Shown here piece by piece: positions 42,830-51,879 of a stretch of DNA of 64,000 nt (position 1 is the first letter of the stretch; each line of letters begins with the position of its first letter). Source of the DNA: Adiantum capillus-veneris (Eukaryota; Streptophyta; Polypodiopsida; Polypodiales; Pteridaceae); contig CM043967.1 in NCBI GenBank assembly GCA_014529385.2, positions 813,001-877,000 on the forward strand, read 5' to 3'. The notes beneath the pieces were generated by a model. That model was not told the DNA's origin, did not search any database, and was given only the letters and a program-made list of their open reading frames with translations. A program made the position numbers and the translations under genes.

Positions 42830-45194
42830 GAGAGTAGGGATCAGCTCTAGCCAAAAGTCACGAAGTCTCTGCTGGTGGCACAGGGCGAGCCTCAAAGATG
42901 CGAAAACAGCGGGCCCGCCAGATGGACCAAAGTGTCAGGCCACTGATGAGCTCCCAACACTCCTCTCTCTCACTGCACCACTCCTGTGGAGTAAGCTCTG
43001 TAGCAGGCTGGAGTGTAGGTCGCCCCCCCTGCATCACTATCATCCTGCTGGTGGAAGATAGCTCAAACTGAAGTGCCGGGCCCGTGAGGGTGGACCAAGC
43101 CGCTGCCCCCCAAGTGTACTGTCGAGCCGTGGAGAGAGCAGGCATCAACCGAAGAACTCGTGGCCACACCTGCTGGGCCGAGGGACAGTCCCAAAGACAA
43201 TGACGCTGACTCTCCACCAACTGGTCACAGGCTGCACATGTGGCCGAGAAACCACTATGCACAAGCCAGCCCCCTACTGCTGTGGCTCTGTGTGCAACCA
43301 GCCACTGAAACAAAGTGACGCGCCTCGGCTGCCTGGAGTCCCACAGCCTCTGCCAAAAGGCTGCCAAGAACTGGACTGTGAGGCCCTCCTCCTGCCAATG
43401 ACGTGCTGCAGCAGGGCGGGCCTCTCTCTGTGCTGCAAGTATATGACGTCCAAGCCGAACAATGTACTGAAAGAAGGGGACTCCTGGGCGGTCTCCAAAA
43501 CAGAAGGGGTCCCTCCATAGCCACTCACCAGGATCCCACTGTACTCGTGCCAGTGAACAACACTCCCAAGCCCATAGCCTCCAGTGTCCAGTCTCAAGAG
43601 CTGCTGGGTCAAGGTCTATGACGCAAGTCCTCCCACAGATGCCCACAACTCGGATCCTCTGGAAACAGCACTCTGCTACCTGCGGGGCCTCTACTGCAAC
43701 TCGCTGTAATCATCCCCCACCCTGAAGCTCGAAGAATAGGGCTGGGACAGTCTCTGAGCAGGCCTTGACTGAAATGAGAACCTCTAGTCGTGTGAAGGCT
43801 CCCATCCACTGGGGTGCTACTGGCTCGAGAGGCGTGAGCCACTCAGCTGGAACTGACTCTGAGATGTCCTGACACATGCTTTGCACCCCTCTCATGCCCT
43901 ATAGCTGGAAACCCTGCACCTCCTCTGACAAACCTGTGAACTCTAGCCAGTCACCTAGAGAGCGCGCTGGACCTGCTGCCATGGAACCCCAAGAAACATG
44001 AGGCCGACTCCCAACCAAGTGGCCTCTCTGAGTGCTAACCATGGGGTTCCAGACGAGGGGCTGCCGTAGGCGCTCCTCCGTGCACGTTGGCTATCTCTGC
44101 TCTAGGCCACGCTGTAAGAGCTCCCAAGATCGAAGCAAACTCACAGCGAAGCGGTCCTCCAGTCTCTTGCTCAAACCAACTCGGCGCATCCTCTGTAGTG
44201 AAGCAATGCCTCGTCTGAGACGCTGCTCCTCCTCTCTCGCTGCAGCCCGGTGAGCCAGAGACTCCTGGAGAAAAAAGTGGCTAAGATGAGCTAGGCCTAA
44301 GGCCACTCTGTCTGCAGGTAGAGCCTGGCTGTCCATGCCCTCTGTCCAGAGAGCCTCTACCCTCTCTCTGAGTGCTGAGTCCAACAAGACCCGCTCTGGG
44401 ATGCGAAGCATCGTGCTCCCACGCCTTTGCCTGTCTGCCACTGTGAGGATCATTGGTGCATGGTCCGAGAAGGATGTCCCTGCCAGGATGCCCACTGATC
44501 CCCCCAAGTCACTGAAGTGGTCACTAGTGTAGAAGCGATCTATCCGCGATAGATTCACTCCTCCCACTCTGCGGTCCGATCTAGAGAAGGCAAGACTCTC
44601 TGGAGGCCTCACAAAGCCAGAATGCTGCCATGTATCCAAGACCCTCAAAGTCATACACAACCTCTCCCAAGCTGCTAACTCGACTCCATGCATAGTAGCA
44701 TGGCTGCCTCCGATCCTGTCAAAGGGGTCCTCCAACATGTTGAAGTCCCCTCCTACACACCAATGGTCAACCTGTGGCAAAGACTCAACAATCTGTGACC
44801 AAAACTCTGCATGAGCACTCGCCACATTGGGCGCATAGATGTTCAGGAAGCCCACAAGGCCACCCTGAACCTGCAAAGTAATCCACTGAGCCCTGCCTGG
44901 CACAATAATCCCTCTGCCCACAATGGCCTGCTGCAATGAGTCCGCAATAGTCATACATACCCCACCCTGGATGCCTCCAGGTCCAAAAGCAGCTGACCAA
45001 AAGGTATCATAACGTCCACGCAAAATCTGACCACATCGCCGAATGCGGCTCTCAGACAAATGGTGCTCCTGAAGCATAAGGAGATCAATCTCTCCTCCCA
45101 CAAGGCAACGCTGAAGCTCCCGTCGCAATCGGCCCCGCTGTCGCTGAAACTGGGGCCGACCTAGTCCCTGCACGTTCCACGAGACGATCCTCAT
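42830..45194 (-). pseudogene. L1 copy 2 ORF2: endonuclease joined to C-terminal region, no RT
   Basis: Starts ATGAGGATCGTCTCGTGGAA at 45,194. Endonuclease motifs are complete (RIVSWNVQGLGR, QEHH, GGDFNMLEDP, FSDHAPM). At about 44,188 (ASLQRM then RRVGLSKRLED) the frame jumps from the post-endonuclease linker to the post-RT region without a shift; 1,821 nt is 607 codons. Lesions: CAG to TAG at 44,091-44,093, CGA to TGA near 43,710, and a 2-nt loss near 42,860. The zf-RVT-like block (CDQLVESQRHCLWDCP) is present. It could give only an endonuclease plus a short tail. Confidence 0.9.
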
Positions 45195-45960
45195 GGGGAG
45201 CGAGAGAGAACAGATGTTGCCGCAGCAGCAAGACGGGCTATCTTCGAGGCTGGCTTGGATGGGGAGTAATCCGCATCCGAGCGTCCTCTAGATAGGCGAG
45301 ACTGCAGTGAGTGCCTAGCCCAAGTCCAAGCAGAGCGAGCCGTGCGTAAAGCAACCTCCTCTGTCCAGGAGTCCTCATGAATGTATACATAGCAAGGCAA
45401 ACACTGCGTATCAGCAAAAAAGTACACCACAATGTGCCTACATCCTGCTGAGTCTAGGGGGTGTCACCGCAAACTTGGCCAGTGGCCACAAAGTCTGCAG
45501 CAAATCTGTAACTCCAAGTTCTCCCATGTGGTGAGAGAACTCGAGAACATGTGTATGCAACCATCCCAACACTGAGTCGAGGGACCACTCTGTATCAGCC
45601 CTATCACAGAGGGGGAAGGAGAAACCAACTGCTGAGTCCAAGGCCTCTGTCCCCCTAGCGGCGAGGAACAAAGCATGGACCCTGAAGCAGGCTGCCTCGT
45701 GGTCTGCTACGGAATCGCCGAGAAAGCGAGTGAACCCGTAGTCGAAGAAACCCCAGCGGCGTCGGAGGTCAATGCTCGTCAGACCACGAGGGATAGCTGC
45801 AAGGGAAGATGTCTGAATCTGCAGAGGGGGCCGCAAGAAGGGCTGACTCTCTCTCGCTAGGCGACTCGTGGCAAAGGCGTTGCCAAGAGATCTCCTAGCC
45901 GCCGGCGAGGGACCAGTCTCCTGAGTCGACCGTGGAACTGGAGCAGGAAGGGGGGGAGAA

Positions 45961-45996
<36 letters not shown>

Positions 45997-46654
45997 CGGA
46001 GGGGAAGAGGAGCGGGGTGGGGCGACAGAGGTAGAGAGGCGAGGTGGGGAGTGGACGGGAGCAGAGGGCGGGGGGAGGATGAGGATGAGGGGGGGCAGCT
46101 GGCGAGGGTGAAGCGGAGGTGGAGGCTGGCGTAGGGGGCTCCTCCTGCTCAAGAGGACCAAAGCGGTTCCCCGTGGGAACCCACCGTTGCCGAGTAGGCA
46201 CCTGAGGGCCACTCTGAGTGCCAGGCTGCCGCTGTGGCCCCTGGCGTCGACAGCCACGGGCCTGTTGCCACCCCTTCTCCGCTGGAGCCCCATGCTCGGA
46301 GGGTGGCTCTGAATCTGTGCGCTGTGCCGCTGGCTGTGGCTGCGGCCCAGCCTTGGCAGGCTGGGGCTGAGGCTGAGGTGCAGGTCGTGGCCTCCTTCGT
46401 GGACAGGCCTTCGCTAGGTGGCCCATCTGTCTGCAAATGAAGCACTGGTTCGGGAGGCGCGAGTACTCGACACTCTGTCTAAACCAACCCCCACTCACCC
46501 GAGGCAGAAGGATGACCTTCGGGAGCGTGTGGGTATCTCTGACAAAATCTCGAACTGAGGGGATGCCAGCCGCCTTGGCAGCTACTGATGCTGCCGTACG
46601 AGGTGTCTCCAGGACAGTCTCGATGGCGGAGCCAATCTTGGAAAGAAGTGGTAG
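45191..46654 (-). pseudogene. L1 copy 2 ORF1, 5'-truncated
   Basis: Contains the knuckle CFICRQMGHLAKAC (near 46,440-46,400), the Pro/Gln-rich linker with a 36-G run on the plus strand (45,961-45,996, encoding poly-Pro) and the C-terminal domain (RRRWGFFDYGFTRFLGDSVADHEAACFRVHALFLAARG ... DTEWSLDSVLGWL). One inserted base near 45,462 breaks the frame; copy 1 has the intact version there, while this copy is intact where copy 1 lost a base. The stop overlaps the ORF2 start (ATGA, 45,194-45,191), as in copy 1. Confidence 0.87.
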
Positions 46655-46682
46655 CAGTAGCGAGCTCGCAAGTTCGGAGTTC

Positions 46683-46698
46683 GATTCCATAGTATTTT
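46683..46698 (+). repeat. L1 copy 2 target-site duplication, right
   Basis: GATTCCATAGTATTTT, identical to 42,506-42,521. Confidence 0.9.
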
Positions 46699-46815
46699 AT
46701 TTCGTCATGTTGTCATCTTGTTACTCTGACTTTGTATCAGATCCACCACATTGTAACTTTCTGGTCTCATAGGTCACTTTGGCCTTTTGAAGACGTTAAT
46801 ATAACATTTCATTTC

Positions 46816-46848
<33 letters not shown>
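46699..46848 (+). other. LINE E 3' end with ATTTC repeats, then (TC)n
   Basis: 'ctttctggtctcataggtcactttggccttttgaagacgttaatataac' then ATTTCATTTCATTTC (46,806-46,820), a short-repeat 3' terminus common for RTE-like LINEs, followed by (TC)n at 46,821-46,848. This is the probable 3' end of LINE E. Confidence 0.6.
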
Positions 46849-46850
<2 letters not shown>

Positions 46851-46929
46851 GTGCATACACACAATGTTGCACACATCTCTTAATGTCTGCTGCTTATTTG
46901 TTGAGAAAACTTGCCTTTCCAAAGTACAG

Positions 46930-48149
46930 GTCGCAGTGAAGCGGCTACAGTCCGAGTGTGAACATCGTGTTGAGTTGGAGAGAACCAAATTTACTGCATT
47001 AAAGGAGCAGCATTCTGTGTTAGAGAAGCGGCTTGCAACAGCTAATGTAGCTCTTGCAGAACTGGAAAAGCAATTGTGCGCATATAAAACTGAACATTAC
47101 AAAACATCGGAAGCAGAATTGCTTGGGCAAGTGATGCTTTTGAAGCAACAATGCAATGATTTCAAGAGGAACTATGAACAAGCCATAAGAACCAAGAATG
47201 GTTACAAGGCTCAGGTATCATCTATCATTCAGAAGGAATTTATTACTTGGGTCACTGAATAGATTCTTTTTGTAATCTTCATGAAGATTGATCTTGTGAT
47301 CTTGTGCCTGCCCTCTGGCAACCTTTCAGGTCCAAAAATTGGCTAGGGAGCTTGCAAAGCTTCACAAGCAGCGGACACAAAATGAGGCCGATCGACGTGC
47401 CCAGGATCGGGGGAATCTTGCTTTGCAGTCTCTTATTGAGGCTCAGGCACGGAAGACTGACCAGGAAAGATTGGAATTGCGCCAATTGAAGGAAGAATTA
47501 GAGCGACTTCAGATGCATGACAATCCGACCTTAATGGCCCCAAAAAATGAGCTTAATTCAACGTCTCGTGGTGAGAAAGAAGTTCATAATACGTATGCAG
47601 CATCTACACTTCCATTTTCTGGCAATTTGGGAGTTAATGAAAGATTTACAAAGGATGGTGTGGAGAAGGGGAATTTCTTAGACGAGGTGGTGCAGGTGAG
47701 TATGAGAACTGATGATGTTTCAGCGGCGGGTGAAGTGTTGAAGCAAGGCTACTCTTCAATCCTACATGAAAGGGATGAGTTTGATGACTGCTTTAATGGA
47801 AAATTCGATGCTTTAGATAACTTGTCCCATGTAAATTTGAGTACTTCCATGTTTTGAGGAAGCTGCCACAAAAGATGATGGAAGTGTGCCAGTCATGAGG
47901 ATGGGCTTGTTGGATGGACATTCAATGAATCGGCATACTGATGTGGATGATGATTTTGGGAGCTTTGATGTCTCATTCTACACTTCACAGCTATCTGAAT
48001 TCCAAACTGCAGACATTAAAAGGCTCACAAAGCAAAGATTAGACTTGCTGCAGACAGGAGTCTACAAGGAGGAGGACAGGATTATAAAGGGATTGGATCA
48101 AGAGATTCAAAGATTACGTAGTGTGGATACCAACAAATTTGCATTTTGA
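46930..48149 (+). CDS. 3'-terminal exons of a coiled-coil protein gene
   Basis: Exon 46,930-47,214 (95 codons, preceded by AAAGTACAG, followed by GTATCA), an intron ending in CAACCTTTCAG, then an exon from 47,330. Both start in phase 0. The protein is Gln/Glu/Lys/Leu-rich heptad text (VAVKRLQSECEHRVELER; KLARELAKLHKQRTQNEADRRAQDRG). A GTGAGT at 47,696 could be a donor, but the frame stays open and acidic to 47,857. A 1-nt shift near 47,852 then leads to EEAATKDDG and the last block (QTADIKRLTKQRLDLLQTGVYKEEDRIIKGLDQEIQRLRS), stop at 48,147. The LLQTGVY...D.II..LD motif reminds me of centrosomal/basal-body coiled-coil proteins, low certainty. Upstream exons are not in view; the shift may mean a pseudogene. 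Confidence 0.65.
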
Positions 48150-48975
48150 ACAGCTAAGGTTTAGCAGCAGGACCCATGAATTTCTTGCTCATAGAAGCAA
48201 TATATACGTGTGATCACTTGGCAGCTCAGATGAAACTCTTTCTTCAAGAAGCAAATATTTTGTGTCATCTGTCCAAATGACTGGAAGAGTTGCAAGAGTG
48301 GGATTATGCGGAGACATTCCAAGTGCAAGTAGCTGGTTATCTAGGTATTCAATCCGTGATTTTGTTGCCAATGCAGGCTCTAGTTGGCCTGATGATAGTG
48401 GGCTTGATAAAGGTGATTAGTCACCTTGATGTAAGAGCTAGAGATATTGATAGAGAAAAACTGCACACTGTTGCTCATATCCCTCGTGGGTATTGCAAAT
48501 TATGGGAGTGACTTCACGGTTGCATATCGCCTCTTATGGAATCTTCTTTGACGATGAATCATTTCCGTACCAATGCTCCCGTCACCCATGTTGCGACACA
48601 CCAGAAATGTTTATAACTTGGTCAAATTCCTTACTGAACGTACGGAAAAATCCTTGGTGATGCTCTAAGAGCTGAGTCGCACTATGTGCAACAGGGGCAG
48701 TAGGGAGAGGCAATCGTCTAGAAATGGAAAACGCGAGATGTACTACATGAGAATAGAAGCCCTCTTACAGTTCTGTTATTACCTCACCTTTTTGCAGTAT
48801 TAAGCTATACTCATGGAGAATCTCAGCTCTCCTCATTCCTCGCATAATCTCCTCTAATGACAAGCCTGCAACGAATGCATTCCCTGCTTGAAAGTCTCCT
48901 CTTACCTCCACTGCCCTTCGGTGCGACCTGTAAAGCTTCCTGCTTCTTATTACCCCCACACACTAAGGTGTGATT
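48150..48975 (+). other. 3' flank of coiled-coil gene, no further gene
   Basis: Probably 3' UTR and downstream DNA. Short chance frames only. Confidence 0.45.
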
Positions 48976-49130
48976 CAGCTCTAAGTCACCCATCCCATGG
49001 CACATATCCCCCAGTGGTTGGGAGGTTCTAAGTCACCCATCCCATGACACATCTTCCCAGTTGTTGGGAGGCTCTAAATCACCCATCCCATGATGCATCG
49101 CCCCGAGTGGTTGGGAGGTTGAAAGTAAAA
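48976..49130. repeat. Tandem ~48-bp repeat, three copies
   Basis: Unit 'tctaagtcacccatcccatg-cacat--cccc-agtggttgggaggt' at about 48,980, 49,028 and 49,074, with small differences. Confidence 0.8.
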
Positions 49131-49913
49131 TTGCATTAATCTCTCTTCAGCAGGTGGGTCCTTCTTTCCTCTGTGTGGCCTTTGTGTTGCTGGGGTGATA
49201 TTCGCTCCCTTGGTGATAAGGGGCTTTGGGAATCTGCTCTCATGCAGAACATGTTGCACATCTCATGCTACTCTTCTATGTCCTCCACTACCGAGTTCTA
49301 TTACATCTAGGGCAGCGAGAATGCCTAGCTTTTCTAGCCACTTTCTTTGACACTATTGCACACCCACTTTTAAAGGGGATCTAGACTCCCGGACCTCAAC
49401 CATCTAGTTCTTTCAGGGTTGGAGGGGCTTGAACTCACATCCTCCCCGTTGCAAGGCAAGGACTTCATCAATTTGCTTACGCACGCGATTTGTTACTTGG
49501 TGTAGACTTGAGTTCATGCACACAGCCCCCTCTTTTCGTCCAACCATATTGTGGCTCTTCTACTCAACCCGAGGGTAATGGATATATTTGTCATCTTTAA
49601 AGCTATATATTCAAAGGTTCAGGAGTCTACGTTGATTACAAAGTAATTGCGTTGGTTAACAGAATATCTATTACAAGGTTCAGAATATAATACAAAGTAG
49701 GCATTGATTACAAAGCATGATTAACAGAATATTGATTACAAGGTTCAGGAGTCTACATTGATTGCATTGATTGACAGAATATTCGTCTGTATAGTGGCTA
49801 GTGGTTACAAGAAGATGGCAATCGTTTTGCTTCCAACTTACAACCTCAACAATCACATGCTTGATGAAGAAAAAGGAGTCTATTTGAAGTTGTGCGTGTG
49901 TGGGGCGCGCGGC
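49131..49913. other. No gene seen
   Basis: Mixed sequence with 'attacaaagcatgattaacagaatattgattacaaggttcaggagtctac' style short direct repeats at 49,620-49,790. No recognisable coding region. Confidence 0.45.
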
Positions 49914-49936
49914 GGGGGGGGGGGGGGGGGGGGGGG
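49914..49936 (+). repeat. 23-G homopolymer at the start of the 614-bp repeat
   Basis: The later units begin with 7 Gs at the corresponding place. Confidence 0.9.
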
Positions 49937-49989
49937 CAACTTGCCCAAGCTTTGAAACCCTCATCATATGCTCTAGGGAAAAACCACTT

Positions 49990-50470
49990 CACTTTTCAGC
50001 AGCTTGTCAGCAGTTGTCCAGTGTTCTGTTTGGAATGTCAACGTATACGAAGCGAAGGCCTCTCTAGATGCAATCAGCTATGCATGCATCTTGAAGGCGT
50101 GTGGCTCTACGCAAGAAAAAACATGTCGTGCTTGGCATTGTTCTTGGTCGATATGTATGCTAAATGTGGTGCGTTTGAGAAAGCACAAAAAGTGCTTGAG
50201 GAGCTTCCTATCCGGAATGTCGCCTCTTAGAATGCACTGATTCTGGAATGTGGGCAACAAGAGCAGCGCCATAAATCTCTAATGAGATTGCTAGCCAGGG
50301 GCTATTGGAGCAAGATGCCATGCTTCGCGATGCTTTGATCTATATTTATGCCAAATGTGGTGTCGTCACTATAGCACAATAGATTCTTGACGGGGATCCT
50401 CTCTAGGCTCTCTCTCTTGGAGTGAGTGGATTGCAAGATATGGTCAACCTGGTCGTGGCAAGGAAGCTTC
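49990..50470 (+). pseudogene. PPR protein fragment, unit 1
   Basis: Pentatricopeptide repeat text (organellar RNA-binding helical repeats in intact genes): ASLDAISYACILKACGS, LVDMYAKCGAFEKAQKVLEELPIRNVAS, stop TAG at the expected Trp of 'WNALI', then a later repeat DALIYIYAKCGVVTIAQ with another TAG. A frame change separates the first pieces. No start, transit peptide or C-terminal E/DYW domain is seen. It is a decayed internal fragment of a PLS-type PPR gene. Confidence 0.85.
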
Positions 50471-50603
50471 GGGTTGTTTTTACCAGATATGAAGGGAAGG
50501 CATGTCTCTTATAGCAATCACTTACGCTTCCACCTCGAAGGCTGGGGGGGCAACTTGCCCAAGCTTTGAAACCCTCATCATATGCTCTAGGGAAAAACCA
50601 CTT

Positions 50604-51084
50604 CACTTTTCAGCAGCTTGTCAGCAGTTGTCCAGTGTTCTGTTTGGAATGTCAACGTATACGAAGCGAAGGCCTCTCTAGATGCAATCAGCTATGCATG
50701 CATCTTGAAGGCGTGTGGCTCTACGCAAGAAAAAACATGTCGTGCTTGGCATTGTTCTTGGTCGATATGTATGCTAAATGTGGTGCGTTTGAGAAAGCAC
50801 AAAAAGTGCTTGAGGAGCTTCCTATCCGGAATGTCGCCTCTTAGAATGCACTGATTCTGGAATGTGGGCAACAAGAGCAGCGCCATAAATCTCTAATGAG
50901 ATTGCTAGCCAGGGGCTATTGGAGCAAGATGCCATGCTTCGCGATGCTTTGATCTATATTTATGCCAAATGTGGTGTCGTCACTATAGCACAATAGATTC
51001 TTGACGGGGATCCTCTCTAGGCTCTCTCTCTTGGAGTGAGTGGATTGCAAGATATGGTCAACCTGGTCGTGGCAAGGAAGCTTC
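50604..51084 (+). pseudogene. PPR protein fragment, unit 2
   Basis: Identical in all frames compared to unit 1, including the stop codons and the frame change. Confidence 0.85.
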
Positions 51085-51217
51085 GGGTTGTTTTTACCAG
51101 ATATGAAGGGAAGGCATGTCTCTTATAGCAATCACTTACGCTTCCACCTCGAAGGCTGGGGGGGCAACTTGCCCAAGCTTTGAAACCCTCATCATATGCT
51201 CTAGGGAAAAACCACTT

Positions 51218-51698
51218 CACTTTTCAGCAGCTTGTCAGCAGTTGTCCAGTGTTCTGTTTGGAATGTCAACGTATACGAAGCGAAGGCCTCTCTAGATGCA
51301 ATCAGCTATGCATGCATCTTGAAGGCGTGTGGCTCTACGCAAGAAAAAACATGTCGTGCTTGGCATTGTTCTTGGTCGATATGTATGCTAAATGTGGTGC
51401 GTTTGAGAAAGCACAAAAAGTGCTTGAGGAGCTTCCTATCCGGAATGTCGCCTCTTAGAATGCACTGATTCTGGAATGTGGGCAACAAGAGCAGCGCCAT
51501 AAATCTCTAATGAGATTGCTAGCCAGGGGCTATTGGAGCAAGATGCCATGCTTCGCGATGCTTTGATCTATATTTATGCCAAATGTGGTGTCGTCACTAT
51601 AGCACAATAGATTCTTGACGGGGATCCTCTCTAGGCTCTCTCTCTTGGAGTGAGTGGATTGCAAGATATGGTCAACCTGGTCGTGGCAAGGAAGCTTC
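51218..51698 (+). pseudogene. PPR protein fragment, unit 3
   Basis: Identical to units 1 and 2. After this unit the sequence continues uniquely with 'tgtgccccatgctaggcatggtg'. Confidence 0.85.
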
Positions 51699-51879
51699 GG
51701 GTTGTTTTTACCAGATATGAAGGGAAGGCATGTCTCTTATAGCAATCACTTACGCTTCCACCTCGAAGGCTTGTGCCCCATGCTAGGCATGGTGAAAAAC
51801 ACAAGGCTGCTCAACTCATGAGTATTGGCAGTATCTTGTAACTGGCTCTACGTAAGATGCTGATATGGGCACAAAAATC

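Larger units (their letters stand above)
42522..46682 (-). mobile_element. L1-type LINE, copy 2 (minus), 5'-truncated and lacking RT
   Basis: Same family as 3632-10,521, with poly(A) (as T, 42,518-42,528), a 16-bp TSD, the same 3' UTR, ORF2 and ORF1. The 5' end is truncated inside ORF1 near 46,650; the ~30 bp beyond (46,651-46,682) do not match copy 1 and may be filler. Between 44,187 and 44,190 a deletion removes the equivalent of copy 1 7047-8867 (1,821 bp), the whole RT domain. Inserted into the 3' UTR of LINE E. Confidence 0.93.
49930..51771 (+). repeat. Triplicated 614-bp unit
   Basis: Units 49,930-50,543, 50,544-51,157 and 51,158-51,771, each from GGGGGGGCAACTTGCCC to CACCTCGAAGGCT. 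The period is 614 bp at both junctions, and every reading frame I compared is identical in the three units. Each junction places the G-run after GGCT. This is a very recent triplication or an assembly artefact. Confidence 0.95.

Noticed and set aside
49990-51698. A functional three-unit PPR gene
   Set aside because: Each unit has in-frame stops and a frame change at the same places, with no start or C-terminal domain.
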